Shown here in pieces: positions 1 through 10,108 of a stretch of DNA of 64,000 nucleotides (position 1 is its first letter; each line of letters begins with the position of its first letter). Source of the stretch: Sphingomonas sp. (lineage in GTDB: Bacteria; Pseudomonadota; Alphaproteobacteria; Sphingomonadales; Sphingomonadaceae); the NCBI RefSeq assembly GCF_017304635.1, contig NZ_JAFKMA010000001.1:620001-684000 (forward strand). The letters run 5' to 3'. The notes beneath the pieces were generated by a model, which was not told the DNA's origin, made no database searches, and saw only the letters and a program-made list of their open reading frames with translations. The position numbers and the translations under genes were made by a program.

Positions 1-169
1 TATAGGTCAGCGCGCTTTCGCAGCTGGCGGTCGAAGTGAAGCCGGGATCGTAGGTGAACTTGCCGCTGTCGGCATAGAGCTTGCGGATATCGATAACGTC
101 GGGTCCGACGGTGCCGGACATGACGGGATAGTCGTGGTCGCCGAGTTTGATGGTCATGTCGGTCATCAT
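1..169 (-). CDS. gltA: Citrate synthase, N-terminal part only (runs off the left edge)
   Basis: About 56 codons of the N-terminus are present, beginning [19 protein letters not shown] and continuing through [20 protein letters not shown]. This is the small beta-rich N-terminal segment of type II (hexameric, NADH-sensitive type) citrate synthases, which condense oxaloacetate and acetyl-CoA in the TCA cycle. Catalytic residues lie outside the window. Two adjacent ATGs (169 and 166) are possible starts; AAGGA lies 5 nt before the first and 8 nt before the second, so both are acceptable. It lies 16 bp downstream of gltX on the same strand, so the two may be co-transcribed. The family call rests on the N-terminal sequence alone. 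Confidence 0.9.
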   Translation of the reverse strand, partial: MMTDMTIKLGDHDYPVMSGTVGPDVIDIRKLYADSGKFTYDPGFTSTASCESALTY

Positions 170-185
170 ACTTTTCCTTCGAAAC

Positions 186-1655
186 TCACGCGGTCGCGTC
201 GGCGATCCGGCCCAGGCTTTCCTCGCGGCCCAGCAAGGCGAGCACGTCGAAGATGCCGGGTGAGGTGCGCTTGCCGGTCAATGCCGCGCGTAGCGGCTGT
301 GCGACCTGCCCCAGCTTGATCCCGGCGTCCTCGGCAACCTGCCGAACCGCATTTTCGAGGACCTCCGTATCCCAGTCTTCGACGGCGTCAAGCGCAGTGT
401 GCACCTGCGAAAGGATGGCGCGTGCATCACCCTGCAACAACAGCGCCGCATCCTGGTCCATCGGCAGCGGTCGCGCATGGAAAAGGAAGGCCGCGCCCGT
501 CGCGAGCTCGTTCAGATTCGCCGCGCGCGGCTTCAACACCGGCATGGTGCGTTGCAGCAGGTCAAGGTCGGGCGGGGTCAGGTCGAGCGGGATACGATCG
601 GCTACCAGCCGAGTCAGCCGCGCATCGTCGGCCTCGCGGATGTAATGGCCGTTGAGGTTCTCGAGCTTCTTGAGGTCGAAGCGGCTGGGCGACTTCCCGA
701 CGCCGGCCAGGTCGAACCATTCGATCGCCTGGTCGCGACCGATAATCTCGGCATCGCCGTGGCCCCAGCCGAGCCTAAGCAGGTAATTGTCGACCGCCTC
801 CGGCAACAACCCCATCTCGTCGCGATAGGCATCGACGCCCAGCGCGCCGTGCCGCTTCGACAGCTTGGCGCCATCCGATCCGTGGATCAGCGGGATGTGC
901 GCGTAGCTCGGGTCGGGCCAGCCCCCCTCTATTTCATCTAGCGCGCGATAGATCGGCAATTGCCGGAACGCGTTGTTCAGATGGTCGTCGCCGCGGATGA
1001 CATGCGTGACGCCCATGTCGTGATCGTCGACCACGACCGCGAGCATATAGGTCGGCGTGCCGTCGGAGCGCAGCAGGACGAGGTCGTCGATCTCGCTGTT
1101 CTGGACGGTGACTTCGCCTTGGACGAGGTCGTGGATCGTCGTCGCGCCCTCGGTCGGTGCCTTCAGGCGGATGACGTGCGGGGCTTGTGGGTCGTTCGGC
1201 ACTTGGTCGCGCCATGGCGAGCGGATGCGCAGCGGCTTCTTCGCCGCTTCCGCCTCGGCACGCATCTGGGCAAGCTCGTCCTGCGTCAGGTAGCAGCGAT
1301 AGGCGGCGCCTTTCGCGACCATCGCCATCGCGACTTCGGCATGGCGGTCCGCCCGCGCGAACTGATACGTCTCCTCGCCGTCCCAGTGCAGGTCGAGCCA
1401 GCGCATGCCGTCAAGGATCGCGTCGATCGCCGGCTGGGTCGATCGTGCGCGGTCGGTATCCTCGATCCGCAGCAGGAACTTGCCGCCATGGTGCCGTGCG
1501 AACAGCAGGTTGAACAGCGCGGTCCGCGCGCCGCCAATGTGCAGAAACCCGGTCGGCGAGGGCGCGAATCGAGTGACGACCGCTGCTCCGGCGGACGCCG
1601 TGGCCGAAGGAACGGGTGCGCCGGCGGGCGACCCGGGATCAGAACTTGCGCTCAA
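186..1655 (-). CDS. gltX: Glutamyl-tRNA synthetase
   Basis: Class I aminoacyl-tRNA synthetase that charges tRNA-Glu with glutamate. The core begins [17 protein letters not shown], carrying the HIGH-type signature (HIGG, about residues 39-42), and has the KMSKS-type loop as AKLSKRHG. No ATG lies close to the conserved start. A TTG at 1655 preceded by GGGAG with about 9 nt spacing gives 489 residues, near the family norm. An in-frame ATG at 1715 would add 20 residues ([12 protein letters not shown]...) and overlap the divergent comEC start at 1684, so I prefer TTG. The N-terminus before residue 26 is Ala/Pro/Ser-rich and not part of the fold. Upstream of gltA on the same strand. The function is secure, the exact start is not. 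Confidence 0.93.
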   Translation of the reverse strand: MSASSDPGSPAGAPVPSATASAGAAVVTRFAPSPTGFLHIGGARTALFNLLFARHHGGKFLLRIEDTDRARSTQPAIDAILDGMRWLDLHWDGEETYQFARADRHAEVAMAMVAKGAAYRCYLTQDELAQMRAEAEAAKKPLRIRSPWRDQVPNDPQAPHVIRLKAPTEGATTIHDLVQGEVTVQNSEIDDLVLLRSDGTPTYMLAVVVDDHDMGVTHVIRGDDHLNNAFRQLPIYRALDEIEGGWPDPSYAHIPLIHGSDGAKLSKRHGALGVDAYRDEMGLLPEAVDNYLLRLGWGHGDAEIIGRDQAIEWFDLAGVGKSPSRFDLKKLENLNGHYIREADDARLTRLVADRIPLDLTPPDLDLLQRTMPVLKPRAANLNELATGAAFLFHARPLPMDQDAALLLQGDARAILSQVHTALDAVEDWDTEVLENAVRQVAEDAGIKLGQVAQPLRAALTGKRTSPGIFDVLALLGREESLGRIADATA

Positions 1656-1683
1656 CCGCGCGTGCTCCCAAGCTGAAGAACAT

Positions 1684-4287
1684 ATGGCGACGATCGCCGA
1701 GGGGGGCTCTAGCACGCGCGGTTCGTGGCTTCAAACGCGAGCCGCGGCGGGTCGGCGTGCGTTCGATGCACTCGAACGCTGGCTGGAGGCGGAGCGCGAC
1801 CAGTTGCCACTGTGGGTGCCGGTAGCGCTGGGGCTGGGGATCGCGGCGTGGTTTGTCCTGCCGCAGCCGGCAAAATGGATCGCGGTGATATGTGCGGCTG
1901 GGGCGGTGTCGCTGGCGGCCGTCGCGATGGGGCGGCACGGGCGAGCCGGGCGCGCGCTGGCGATTGGCGGGGCGTTGGCGGCGCTGGGCGTCGGGTTGGC
2001 GTGGTGGCGCGCGACGAGCGTCGCCGCGCCGGTGCTAGGGCGGCCGGCGATCGTGCGGCTGACTGCGCGAGTCGAGAGCGTCGAGGCATTGCCGGCGCGG
2101 GACATCGTACGGCTGCGGCTAGCGCCGATCAGGGCTGAGGCGATCGGGTCAAGGGTTCCGGGGGTAGCGTCGGGCTCGGCTGCGTTCGATAGGGGCGCGT
2201 CGAACGCGAGTGCTTCTCCCAATTCGGACGTTTCAGGTGCTGTTACCACTCCTTTCACCCAGACATTCAATCCCGTCAGCGCATCGAGCCCAGCGGTCAC
2301 CCCAACCACCACAATACCCCGGCGAACGCCGGGGCCCAGTCGGGACGGCGGATGTGATAAAACGCTGCCCGAGGTCACTGCCGTCCCCCAACTGGGCACC
2401 GGCGTTCGCCGGGGTGGGGCATATGCAAGCGGCATCCCGTGCCAATCGTCGGTCACCCCGTTCCCAACGCAACCTGACCCGCGCTCAACGCAAAACGCCA
2501 CACGCTCCGCTCCCACTACTCCCCGCTCCCCACCCCCGATGCCTCCGCGCGTCCGGCTCAACCTCGCTACCGCCGATGCGCCCGCTGGACTTGGACCCAA
2601 CGCCGTCATCACGCTCCAGGCCCGGCTGATGCCGCCCAACGCGGCGACCGTGCCCGGAGCGTACGACTTCCGCCGGGTCGCGTGGTTCGACGGGCTTGGC
2701 GCGACCGGCAAGGGGATCGCGCCGGTCACGGTGGTCACGCCGGGCGAAAAGTCGAATGGCCTGCGCGCGGCGCTGGCGGCGCATATCGAGGCGAAGTTGC
2801 CGGGCAATGCCGGCGGCATCGCCGCGGCGCTGGCGGCGGGCGACGAGGGCGCGATCGACGAGGGCGCGTCGAACGACATGCGCCGGTCGGGCCTCGCGCA
2901 CCTGTTGTCGGTCAGCGGGTTGCACATCACCGCGGCGGTCGGGTTCACGATCTGGCTGGTGACGCGGTTGCTGGCGTTGTGGCCGTGGCTGGCGTTGCGC
3001 ACGCGCATCCCGGTGATCGCGGCCGGCGCGGGCGCGTTGGCGGCGATCGGCTACACGCTGCTGACCGGCAGCCAGGTGCCGACCGCGCGGTCGTGCATCG
3101 CCGCGCTGCTGGTGCTGACGGCGATGGCGATGGGGCGCCAGGCGATCACGCTGCGGCTGGTCGCGGCCGGCGCGTTCGTCGTGATGCTGCTGTGGCCGGA
3201 GGCGATGATCGGGCCGAGTTTCCAGCTCTCCTTCGCCGCCGTCGCCGCGATCGTCGCGCTGCACGAGCAACCGACCGTGAAAGGCTGGTTCGAGAAGCGC
3301 GACGAAAATTGGTGGCGAAAGACGGTGCGCGAACTCGCCTCGCTGCTGTTGACCGGGCTCGTGGTCGAAGTCGCGCTGGCGCCGATCGCGCTGTATCATT
3401 TCCACAAGGACGGATTGTACGGCGCGGTCGCCAACATCGTCGCGATCCCGCTGACCACCTTCGTCATCATGCCGGCCGAGGCGCTGGCTTTGGTGTTCGA
3501 CGCGGTCGGGCTGGGGGCGCCGTTCTGGTGGGTGACGGGCAAGGCGCTCGCGCTGTTGCTGTGGATCGCGCATCGAGCGGCGACGGCGCCAGGGTCGCTG
3601 GCGATGCTGCCGGCGATGCCGAGCGGGGCCTATGCGCTGATCGTGATCGGCGGAATCTGGGTCGCCTTGTGGCAGACGCGGGTGCGGCTGGCCGGGATCG
3701 CGCTCTATTTAGTGGGCGCGGTTTGGGCATTGACCACGCCGCCGCCCGACCTGCTGGTGTCGGGCGACGGCCAGCATCTCGCGGTGCGCACGCCCCAGGA
3801 TCGCGTCGCGATGCTGCGCGACCGCGCGGGCGATTATGCCAAGCAGGTCATGAGCGACAATGTCGGGATCGACGGCGACGCATTGCCGCTGTCGGAGCAG
3901 CCCTTCGCCAGTTGCAGCCGCGACGCATGCCTCGCAACTCTGACCGCCGGCGACCACTCGTTCCGTCTCCTCGCGACTCGCAGCCTCTATCAGCTACCGA
4001 TCGACCAGCTCGCCACCGCCTGCGCGGCGTCGGACATCGTCGTCAGCGACCGCCGCCTCCCGCGCACTTGCACCCCGCGCTGGCTCAAGCTCGATGCCCC
4101 GGTCCTGCGCCGCACCGGTGGCGTCGCGATTAGCCTGGTGAGCGGTCGCATCGTCACCGTTCGCGACCTCGACGACGAGCATCCTTGGATGACCGCCTCA
4201 ATCGATGCGACGCGGCAAGCCTTTGGTCGGGACGACTCGCGCCGAGGCGGTCGCCGTCGCGACGATCCGACCGTCGCCGTCCCGTAG
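1684..4287 (+). CDS. comEC: ComEC/Rec2 family DNA-uptake channel protein with an in-frame palindromic-repeat insertion
   Basis: Polytopic inner-membrane protein of the ComEC/Rec2 family, which forms the channel for single-stranded DNA uptake. N-terminal hydrophobic segments (about residues 45-105) are followed by the OB-like DUF4131 region, then the competence domain with [16 protein letters not shown] and several membrane segments. The C-terminal region ([14 protein letters not shown]...) lacks a metallo-beta-lactamase HxHxDH motif, so nuclease function is doubtful. At 867 residues it is longer than usual; about 125 residues (roughly 160-287) of Pro/Ser/Thr-rich low-complexity sequence interrupt the OB region, and bases 2317-2414 in it form a near-perfect inverted repeat. 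ATG at 1684 follows AAGCTGAAGAAC. The 3' end overlaps the convergent thioesterase gene by 90 bp. Confidence 0.9.
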   Translation: MATIAEGGSSTRGSWLQTRAAAGRRAFDALERWLEAERDQLPLWVPVALGLGIAAWFVLPQPAKWIAVICAAGAVSLAAVAMGRHGRAGRALAIGGALAALGVGLAWWRATSVAAPVLGRPAIVRLTARVESVEALPARDIVRLRLAPIRAEAIGSRVPGVASGSAAFDRGASNASASPNSDVSGAVTTPFTQTFNPVSASSPAVTPTTTIPRRTPGPSRDGGCDKTLPEVTAVPQLGTGVRRGGAYASGIPCQSSVTPFPTQPDPRSTQNATRSAPTTPRSPPPMPPRVRLNLATADAPAGLGPNAVITLQARLMPPNAATVPGAYDFRRVAWFDGLGATGKGIAPVTVVTPGEKSNGLRAALAAHIEAKLPGNAGGIAAALAAGDEGAIDEGASNDMRRSGLAHLLSVSGLHITAAVGFTIWLVTRLLALWPWLALRTRIPVIAAGAGALAAIGYTLLTGSQVPTARSCIAALLVLTAMAMGRQAITLRLVAAGAFVVMLLWPEAMIGPSFQLSFAAVAAIVALHEQPTVKGWFEKRDENWWRKTVRELASLLLTGLVVEVALAPIALYHFHKDGLYGAVANIVAIPLTTFVIMPAEALALVFDAVGLGAPFWWVTGKALALLLWIAHRAATAPGSLAMLPAMPSGAYALIVIGGIWVALWQTRVRLAGIALYLVGAVWALTTPPPDLLVSGDGQHLAVRTPQDRVAMLRDRAGDYAKQVMSDNVGIDGDALPLSEQPFASCSRDACLATLTAGDHSFRLLATRSLYQLPIDQLATACAASDIVVSDRRLPRTCTPRWLKLDAPVLRRTGGVAISLVSGRIVTVRDLDDEHPWMTASIDATRQAFGRDDSRRGGRRRDDPTVAVP
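2317..2414. repeat. Palindromic repeat element inserted within comEC
   Basis: Left arm 2317-2340 (CCCCGGCGAACGCCGGGG followed by CCCAGT) and right arm 2391-2414 are reverse complements with one mismatch in 24; pairing extends inward to about 2348/2381 with a 2-nt bulge. Each arm is itself a hairpin (CCCCGGCG-AA-CGCCGGGG). The length keeps the comEC reading frame open (about residues 212-244). A related intergenic element lies at 17730-17826. Confidence 0.8.
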
Positions 4288-4632
4288 TTCGCCTTCCAGA
4301 AACGCGATCGTCTTGCCGAGTTGCACCAACCGACCGTCGCCAATCAACCGCCCCGGCCGTGCCGGTGCCAGGAACCGCACCGACAGGTCGATCGTCGCGC
4401 AATAGGTGGCACCGTCGGTCTTCACCAATACGGTCGGGCCGAGCGTATCGTCGAGCATCGCCGCCACGAACCCACCCTGGACGTTGCCGCCCGGATTGCA
4501 GAAAGCGGGCTTGGCATCGAACGCGATCCGAACCGTTCCGTTCGCTCCGTCCGTCGCGATCAGTTCCCAGCCCAGCGTTTCCGCGCATGGTGGCTTGGGA
4601 AACCGATCGAAGACGCTCGATCCGTCAATCAT
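4198..4632 (-). CDS. PaaI-family hotdog-fold thioesterase
   Basis: A 144-residue single hotdog domain: [22 protein letters not shown] is the PaaI-type active-site segment (Asn/Gly-rich turn, then a helix with acidic D-D), followed by [25 protein letters not shown] and a final strand [14 protein letters not shown]. Such enzymes hydrolyse acyl-CoA thioesters; the substrate cannot be told. ATG at 4632 overlaps the lexA stop by 8 nt (4625-4632), so it is probably translated from the lexA transcript. A longer in-frame reading upstream would run far into lexA and is not family-like. Its last 30 codons lie antisense to the comEC 3' end. Confidence 0.85.
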   Translation of the reverse strand: MIDGSSVFDRFPKPPCAETLGWELIATDGANGTVRIAFDAKPAFCNPGGNVQGGFVAAMLDDTLGPTVLVKTDGATYCATIDLSVRFLAPARPGRLIGDGRLVQLGKTIAFLEGELRDGDGRIVATATASARVVPTKGLPRRID

Positions 4633-5293
4633 ACCGCCGCAACAGCCCCGCGAGCCGGCCCTGCACGCGCACCTGTTGCGGGGCGTAGCGTTGGGGGTCG
4701 TAGGCGCGGTTGGCGGGGTCGAGGCGGACCATCGCACCTTCGCGGCGGAAATATTTGAGCGTCGCCTCGCTGTCCTCGATCAACGCCACGACGATCTCGC
4801 CGTCGCGGGCGGTCTCGGTCCGGCGGATCAGCGCGTAGTCGCCGTCGAGGATACCGGCCTCGACCATCGAATCGCCCGCGACTTCCAGCGCATAATGCTC
4901 GCCGCTACCGAGCAGCGCCGCCGGCACCGCCAGCATCGACGACCCCTCGAACGCCTCGATCGGGACGCCCGCCGCGATCCGGCCGTGCAGCGGAATCTCG
5001 ATCACGTCGTTGGCGGGTTCGGGCAGGGGGCGGAAAATGTCGGGCTTCGGGTTCGGCGGAGCGGCGCGCTTCTCGGCACGCTCCGGCATCTTGAGCACTT
5101 CGAGCGCGCGCGCGCGATTGGGCAGGCGGCGCAGGAACTGGCGCTCCTCCAGCGCCGAGATCAGGCGATGCACCCCCGACTTCGACTTGAGGTCGAGCGC
5201 CTCCTTCATCTCCTCGAACGATGGCGACACACCGGTTTCGGCGAGGCGATCGTTGATGAAGCAGATCAGCTCGTGCTGCTTCCTGGTAAGCAT
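4625..5293 (-). CDS. lexA: LexA SOS repressor/self-cleaving protease
   Basis: 222 residues. The N-terminal winged helix-turn-helix (about 1-65, [17 protein letters not shown]) binds SOS operators. The linker carries the A108-G109 cleavage site (GRIAAGVP) and the C-terminal S24-peptidase domain has the Ser142 (AGDSMVEAG) and Lys180 (ATLKYF) dyad. RecA filaments stimulate self-cleavage and derepress DNA-repair genes. GGAGGACCGC precedes the ATG. Three regularly spaced GTTC half-sites lie 17-42 bp upstream, so the gene is clearly autoregulated. It follows moeA in the same direction with its own promoter and overlaps the thioesterase gene. Confidence 0.97.
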   Translation of the reverse strand: MLTRKQHELICFINDRLAETGVSPSFEEMKEALDLKSKSGVHRLISALEERQFLRRLPNRARALEVLKMPERAEKRAAPPNPKPDIFRPLPEPANDVIEIPLHGRIAAGVPIEAFEGSSMLAVPAALLGSGEHYALEVAGDSMVEAGILDGDYALIRRTETARDGEIVVALIEDSEATLKYFRREGAMVRLDPANRAYDPQRYAPQQVRVQGRLAGLLRRYD

Positions 5294-5309
5294 GCGGTCC
5301 TCCCGTCAA

Positions 5310-5335
5310 GAACAGACGTGGAACCAATATGGAAC
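5310..5335 (-). promoter_or_regulatory. Tandem overlapping SOS (LexA) operators of lexA
   Basis: On the minus strand the sequence reads GTTC-N7-GTTC-N7-GTTC, so the middle half-site is shared by two perfect alphaproteobacterial LexA boxes. It ends 17 bp before the lexA ATG. This follows the known GTTC-N7-GTTC consensus; occupancy by two dimers is inference. Confidence 0.9.
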
Positions 5336-5348
5336 ACGTGTGGATAAG

Positions 5349-6539
5349 TCAAGCGAGGGGGATGACGGGTACGGTGTCGCCCACGGTGGCGGCCGGGGCG
5401 TGCGACGGGCGGACCACCAGGCAGTCGGCGCGGGCCAGCGTCGCGAGCATCGAACTGTCCTGGATGGTGGCGAAAGTTACGCGGCCGTCGGTCATCCGGG
5501 CGCGAAGGTAGTCCTCGCGGTGATCGTTGGCGGCGAGCGGCTCGGCGAGGGTCGCCGGAAGTTGGCGGGGTAGGGGATTTTCAGCCCCCGCCATCGCCGA
5601 AATCAGCGGAAGTAGGAATAAAATCGCTGTGACATATGCCGAAACGGGGTTGCCGGGCAGGCCGAGCACGACCGCCTCACCGAGCCGTCCGGCGAGCATC
5701 GGCTTGCCCGGCCGCAGCGCGATCCGCCAGAAGTCGATGCTGCCCCCGGCGGCCTCCAGGGCCGGGCGGACGAGATCGTGGTCGCCGACCGACGCGCCGC
5801 CGGTGGTGACGATGATGTCGGCGCGCGCACTTGCGAACGCGGCGGTCATTGCGTCGAGGCGATCAGGGACGATGCCGAGCTGGACGATATCGACCGGCAG
5901 GTCGGCGAGCAAAGCGGCGATCATCGCGCTGTTGCCCTCGGGCAGCGCGAGCGGGTCGGACAGAGGGGCGCCGGCCGCGACGAGCTCGTCCCCGGTCGCG
6001 GCGATCGCGACGGTCAGCCGGCGGTTGACGGTCAGCGCGCCGTGTCCGCCGGTCGCCGCCAGCGCGATCCGCGCCGGAGTCAGCCGCTCGCCCGCCGCGA
6101 TCAGCGTGTCGCCGGCCGAAAAATCGAGCCCCAACCGCCGCACGTTGCGCCCGCGTTGCGCGGGCCTGTCGCCGGCGAGCATCAGGCGCTCTCCGTCGCG
6201 CGCCGCTTCTTCCTGCACCAGCACGGTGTCCGCGCCCGCCGGCATGCCCGCGCCGGTGAAGATTCGCGCCGCCTCGCTTGGCCCGATCGGCCCGGCGAAA
6301 CTGCGCCCAGCCGCGCTTTCGCCGACGACGCGCCACGGCCCGGGCAGGTCCGCGAAGCGGATCGCATAGCCGTCCATCGCCGACACGTCCGCCCCCGGCT
6401 GCGACCGCCGCGCGACCACCGCCTCCGCCGCCCAGCGTCCCGCCGCGGCGGCGAGTGGCACGCTTTCGCTCGCCACACGCGGCGCCATCGCGAACAGCCG
6501 TGTGCGCGCCTCGGCGACGGAGATCAGGGCGCCAACCAT
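5349..6539 (-). CDS. moeA: Molybdopterin molybdotransferase MoeA
   Basis: 396 residues. Inserts molybdate into adenylylated molybdopterin in molybdenum-cofactor biosynthesis. Visible landmarks are [16 protein letters not shown] near residue 55, the [19 protein letters not shown] strand, the central MoCF-binding domain with TGDELV and [13 protein letters not shown], and [10 protein letters not shown]. The C-terminal domain IV follows. The ATG at 6539 ([11 protein letters not shown]) overlaps the moaC 3' end by 16 nt, indicating translational coupling in a trpG-D-C-moaC-moeA unit. It is 55 bp upstream of lexA. Confidence 0.95.
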   Translation of the reverse strand: MVGALISVAEARTRLFAMAPRVASESVPLAAAAGRWAAEAVVARRSQPGADVSAMDGYAIRFADLPGPWRVVGESAAGRSFAGPIGPSEAARIFTGAGMPAGADTVLVQEEAARDGERLMLAGDRPAQRGRNVRRLGLDFSAGDTLIAAGERLTPARIALAATGGHGALTVNRRLTVAIAATGDELVAAGAPLSDPLALPEGNSAMIAALLADLPVDIVQLGIVPDRLDAMTAAFASARADIIVTTGGASVGDHDLVRPALEAAGGSIDFWRIALRPGKPMLAGRLGEAVVLGLPGNPVSAYVTAILFLLPLISAMAGAENPLPRQLPATLAEPLAANDHREDYLRARMTDGRVTFATIQDSSMLATLARADCLVVRPSHAPAATVGDTVPVIPLA

Positions 6540-6991
6540 TCGCCCGACTTCCCCCCGCTCTTCGACAGCAGGCGCACGCCGTCGATCGTCATGGCTTTGT
6601 CGATCGCCTTGGCCATGTCGTAGATCGTCAGCAACGCGACCGAGACGGCGGTCATCGCTTCCATCTCGACCCCGGTCTTGCCGGTCGTGGTGACGGTCGC
6701 GGTCGCGGTCACGCCGGTGTCGTCGGCGGCGAAGTCGAGGCTCGCGCTGGTGATCGGCAAGGGGTGGCAGAGCGGGATCAGGTCGCCGGTGCGCTTGGCC
6801 GCCAGGATGCCGGCGATGCGCGCGGCGGCGATCACGTCGCCCTTCACTACCGTGCCGTCGCGGATTGCGGCGGCGGCGTCGCGTGACATGGCGATGCGGC
6901 CGGTTGCGACGGCGCGGCGTTGCGTGTCGGGCTTGGCCGAGACGTCGACCATCCGCGCGGCGCCGGTTTCGTCGAGATGGGTGAGGGGCAT
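6524..6991 (-). CDS. moaC: Cyclic pyranopterin monophosphate synthase MoaC
   Basis: 155 residues, normal family length. It converts the MoaA product (3',8-cyclo-GTP) to cyclic pyranopterin monophosphate, an early molybdenum-cofactor step. Signature segments are PLCHPL (residues 73-78), [10 protein letters not shown] (103-112) and YDMAKAIDK (124-132), which contain the active-site His, Lys, Glu and Asp of the family. It begins 26 bp after the trpC stop and runs into moeA, a linkage of tryptophan and Moco genes common in sphingomonads. The partner moaA is not in this window. Confidence 0.96.
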   Translation of the reverse strand: MPLTHLDETGAARMVDVSAKPDTQRRAVATGRIAMSRDAAAAIRDGTVVKGDVIAAARIAGILAAKRTGDLIPLCHPLPITSASLDFAADDTGVTATATVTTTGKTGVEMEAMTAVSVALLTIYDMAKAIDKAMTIDGVRLLSKSGGKSGEWLAP

Positions 6992-7017
6992 GGCGACGGC
7001 CTTATATACTTCGTGAA

Positions 7018-7812
7018 CTACGCTTCGCCCAACAGCGCCCGCGTCGCCGCCGCGATATCGTCGGCGCGCATCAGTGTTTCGCCGACCAGGAAGCAGTTCA
7101 CGCCGTGCTGGCGCATCGCGGCGATGTCGGCCGGATCGCTCAGCCCGCTTTCCGCGACCACCGTCGTCCCTAGCGGCATCCGCCCGACCAGCTCGTATGT
7201 CCGCTCGAAGCTGACGGTGAAGTCACGCAGATTACGGTTGTTGACCCCGATCAACCGCGATTGCAGCACGCGCAGCGCCCGGTCGAGCTCGTGCGCGTCG
7301 TGCACCTCGACCAGCACGTCGAGCGAACAGTCGGTCGCCGCCGCCTCGATCTCCGCCATCCGCGCATCGTCGAGCGCGGCGACGATGATGAGGATCGCAT
7401 CCGCCCCCAGCGCGCGGCTTTCGTGCGCCTGCCACGGATCGATCATGAAGTCCTTGCGGAGGAGCGGCAGCGGGACGGTGTGATTGACGAGCGTCAGATA
7501 CTCGTCGTCGCCCTGGAAATATTGCTCGTCGGTCAGCACGGAGAGGCAGGTCGCGCCACCCGCCAGATAGGCGAGGGCGTGCGCGGCGGGGTCGAAATCG
7601 GCGCGGATGACGCCCTTGGAGGGACTCGCCTTCTTGATCTCGGCGATCAGCGCGGGGGCGGTTTTCGCCTTCGCGTCGAGCGCCGCCTTGAACCCGCGCG
7701 GTGCGTCACGATCGTGAATCGCCGCTTCCAGGCGGGCGAGCGAGGTCGTCGCCTTCTTTGCGGCCACCTCGGCGCGCTTGGTTTCGAGGATACGGGCGAG
7801 AATGTCGGTCAT
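7018..7812 (-). CDS. trpC: Indole-3-glycerol-phosphate synthase
   Basis: 264 residues forming a single TIM barrel that closes the indole ring in tryptophan synthesis. Family motifs: [15 protein letters not shown] near residue 50 (catalytic Lys), [14 protein letters not shown] (second Lys), [12 protein letters not shown] and [11 protein letters not shown]. The ATG at 7812 ([13 protein letters not shown]) overlaps the trpD stop by 4 nt (ATGA). It is monofunctional, with no PRA isomerase fused. The TrpF, TrpA and TrpB steps are encoded elsewhere. Confidence 0.97.
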   Translation of the reverse strand: MTDILARILETKRAEVAAKKATTSLARLEAAIHDRDAPRGFKAALDAKAKTAPALIAEIKKASPSKGVIRADFDPAAHALAYLAGGATCLSVLTDEQYFQGDDEYLTLVNHTVPLPLLRKDFMIDPWQAHESRALGADAILIIVAALDDARMAEIEAAATDCSLDVLVEVHDAHELDRALRVLQSRLIGVNNRNLRDFTVSFERTYELVGRMPLGTTVVAESGLSDPADIAAMRQHGVNCFLVGETLMRADDIAAATRALLGEA

Positions 7813-8804
7813 CGGTAGGCGATCCAGGCGTCGAGGAGTTGAGCGGCGCGACCGGCATCGATCGTTTCGGCGGCGAGGCTGGCGCCGTCGGTCAGGTCGT
7901 CGACCGTGCCGGCGACGACCAGCGCGGCGGCGGCGTTGAGCAGCACCGCGTCGCGATAGGCGCCGGCCTCGCCGTCGAGCAGGCGGCGCAGCGCGGCGGC
8001 GTTGTAGGTAGGGTCGCCGCCATGGATCGCGGCGATCGGGTGGCGCGGCACGCCGGCATCCTCCGGCGCGATGCGATCCGGAAAGTCGAGCTGGCCGACC
8101 GCGATGGTGATCGTCGCGCCGGCGCCGGACACTTCGTCGAGGCCCTCCTCGCCCGACACGATCAGCCCGGCCTCGGTACCGAGCGCGCCCAGCGCCTCGG
8201 CATAGGTCGGGGCGTAATCCGGCCGCGCGATGCCGATCAGCTGGCGGCTGACATGCGCGGGGTTGGCGAGCGGACCCATCAGGTTGAAGATCGTGCGTTT
8301 GCCGATGCGGCGGCGGATCGGAGTGATCCGCTTCATCGCCGGGTGATGGTTGGCGGCGAACAGGAAGCAGATGCCGAGATCGTCGAGCGTCGCCTGCGCC
8401 AGCGCTCCGGCGCGTTCCATGTCGAGGCCGAGTGCCTCCAGCGTGTCGGCGGCACCGGCCTTGCTGGAGGCGGCGCGGTTGCCGTGCTTGGCGACCGGCA
8501 CGCCGGCGGCGGCGACCACCAGGCTGACCGCGGTCGAGACGTTGAGCGTGTGGTGCCCGTCGCCGCCGGTCCCGCACACGTCGATCGCATCGGCCGGCGC
8601 GTCGATCGGGATCAGGCGTTCGCGCAAGGCGCGCGCGGCTTCGGCGATCTCGATGCTGGTCTCGCCGCGGTCGCTGAGCGCGATCAGAAAATCGGCGATC
8701 GCCTCCGCGCTGGTCTTCGCGTCGAGGATGTCGGCGAACGCCTGGCGCGCCGATTCGTGGCTCAGCGGGGTCGACGGATCGGGGAGGAGGGCTATGCTGG
8801 TCAC
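7809..8804 (-). CDS. trpD: Anthranilate phosphoribosyltransferase
   Basis: 331 residues. Transfers phosphoribose from PRPP to anthranilate, step 2 of tryptophan synthesis. The PRPP-binding motif [17 protein letters not shown], the anthranilate-binding segment [16 protein letters not shown] and [10 protein letters not shown] are all intact. It overlaps trpG upstream and trpC downstream by 4 nt each, so trpG-trpD-trpC is a translationally coupled unit. Not fused to a glutaminase domain. Confidence 0.97.
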   Translation of the reverse strand: MTSIALLPDPSTPLSHESARQAFADILDAKTSAEAIADFLIALSDRGETSIEIAEAARALRERLIPIDAPADAIDVCGTGGDGHHTLNVSTAVSLVVAAAGVPVAKHGNRAASSKAGAADTLEALGLDMERAGALAQATLDDLGICFLFAANHHPAMKRITPIRRRIGKRTIFNLMGPLANPAHVSRQLIGIARPDYAPTYAEALGALGTEAGLIVSGEEGLDEVSGAGATITIAVGQLDFPDRIAPEDAGVPRHPIAAIHGGDPTYNAAALRRLLDGEAGAYRDAVLLNAAAALVVAGTVDDLTDGASLAAETIDAGRAAQLLDAWIAYR

Positions 8805-9385
8805 GCGACTGCCTTCGCTTCCAGTCCCGCCACCCTCAGGAAATTCGCCAGCATCGCATGGCCATGCTCGGTCGCAATGCTCTCCGGGTGGAACTGCACG
8901 CCGTGGATCGGTAGGTTCGCGTGGCGGAAGCCCATGGTGAAGCCGTCGTCCGACCGCGCGTTGACGATCAACTCGGGCGCGGCATCCTCGACCACCAGCG
9001 AGTGATAGCGGGTCGCGGCGAAGGGCGAGGGCAGGCCGGCGAACACGCCGCTGCCGTCATGGCTGATCGGCGAGGTCTTGCCGTGCATCAGCCCGCCGCG
9101 CACCACACGTCCTCCGAAATGCTGGCCGATCGCCTGATGCCCCAGGCACACGCCGAGCAGCGGCCTGGCGGCATCGGCGCACGCGGCGACCAGGTCGAGG
9201 CTGATCCCGGCCTCGCTCGGCGTACAGGGGCCGGGCGAGATCAGCAGTGCGTCGGCACCGCTCGCCAGCGCCTCGCTTGCAGACAGCGCATCGTTGCGCT
9301 CGACGCGGACTTGCTGGCCCAGCTCCATCAGGTAATGGACGAGGTTCCAGGTGAAGCTGTCGTAATTGTCGATGACCAGGATCAT
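8801..9385 (-). CDS. trpG: Anthranilate synthase component II (glutamine amidotransferase)
   Basis: 194-residue class I glutaminase. The nucleophile Cys is in [17 protein letters not shown] (about residue 79) and the His-Glu pair in [13 protein letters not shown]. It supplies ammonia to TrpE for anthranilate formation; proteins of this type often also serve PabB in folate synthesis. It starts [19 protein letters not shown]. Its gene is first in the trpG-D-C-moaC-moeA run and is separated from trpE (10109-11620, same strand) by an opposite-strand gene, so trpE and trpG are probably not on one transcript here. Confidence 0.95.
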   Translation of the reverse strand: MILVIDNYDSFTWNLVHYLMELGQQVRVERNDALSASEALASGADALLISPGPCTPSEAGISLDLVAACADAARPLLGVCLGHQAIGQHFGGRVVRGGLMHGKTSPISHDGSGVFAGLPSPFAATRYHSLVVEDAAPELIVNARSDDGFTMGFRHANLPIHGVQFHPESIATEHGHAMLANFLRVAGLEAKAVA

Positions 9386-9514
9386 GGCTCGCGGGCGCTA
9401 GCGGTTCCGGCGGGCGACGACAATCGCATTGCGCGCCACGATTTCGCCGGATTGTTGCAGGATCGTTCCTTTCAGAGGGGCGTTGAAGACACGAATCGAA
9501 AGGCTCCTTCCGTC

Positions 9515-9976
9515 ATGATACGCACCGCCATTGCCCTCGCGCTGATCGCCCTGCCGGTCGGCGCCATCGCGCAGAGCCAGTCCACGGCCGCGAGCGGTAC
9601 GTCGGCGCAGAGCCAGACGATGGGCCAGACGGGCCAGCCCAAGCGCATCCGCTCGGTCACGCTGACCTCGCCCGACCAGAAATGCCCGGCGTCGAGCGGT
9701 GACGAGGTGGTCGTGTGCACGACGCTCGACAATCCCTATCGCATCCCAAAGGAACTGCGCGATCGCGGGCCGATCCCGAGCAATCGCCAGGCCTGGACCA
9801 ACCGCGTCGCCGCCGACGAACAGAGCGGGCGCGAGGCGGCCGGGTTGCCTGACACCTGCTCGCCGGTCGGCAGCGGCGGCCAGACCGGCTGCGCGCGTGC
9901 GGCGGCGCGGGCGTTCAAGGCAGAAAAGCGCGTGAAAGGGACCGACCAGGATCCCAACGCGCCGGATGGTCAGTGA
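9515..9976 (+). CDS. Small secreted Cys-containing protein of unknown function
   Basis: 153 residues beginning MIRTAIALALIALPVGAIAQ, a clear Sec signal peptide with likely cleavage near AIA-QS. The mature part has a Gln/Ser/Thr-rich stretch, then PDQKCPASSGDEVVVCTTLDNPYRIPKELRD and later DTCSPVGSGGQTGCARAA: four cysteines that could form two disulfides. Probably periplasmic. I do not recognise a named family, though Pro-Tyr-Arg-Ile-Pro segments after a Cys pair occur in unnamed sphingomonad exported proteins. It is transcribed opposite to the flanking trp genes. ATG at 9515; the ribosome-binding site (AAAGG) is distant and weak. A longer reading from 8921 is antisense to trpG and rejected. 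Confidence 0.75.
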   Translation: MIRTAIALALIALPVGAIAQSQSTAASGTSAQSQTMGQTGQPKRIRSVTLTSPDQKCPASSGDEVVVCTTLDNPYRIPKELRDRGPIPSNRQAWTNRVAADEQSGREAAGLPDTCSPVGSGGQTGCARAAARAFKAEKRVKGTDQDPNAPDGQ

Positions 9977-9983
9977 TTTTTAT

Positions 9984-10107
9984 CCTTCCCCACCAGGAGG
10001 TGGCGGCAGGCGTAGCCTGACGGGAGGGGGGGATAGCGACCGCTATTGTCGCGTATCCGCCACCTTCGGTCATTTTCAGCGATACCTCACGCCCTGTCGG
10101 GGAAGAT
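9984..10107. repeat. Imperfect inverted-repeat element between convergent genes
   Basis: The gap between the secreted-protein stop and the trpE stop holds AGGTGGCGG (9998-10006) pairing with CCGCCACCT (10057-10065), and outer CTTCCCC/GGGGAAG ends. It resembles the G-rich CTTCCCC...GGTGGC dispersed elements common in sphingomonads, here degraded. It may help terminate both genes. Confidence 0.4.
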
Positions 10108-10108
10108 G

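Noticed and set aside
7813..8577. N-terminal extension of trpC
   Set aside because: It is an out-of-frame reading of trpD, Arg-rich and non-conserved.
8921..9514. Long upstream extension of the secreted-protein frame at 9515
   Set aside because: It is antisense to trpG; the signal peptide begins at 9515.
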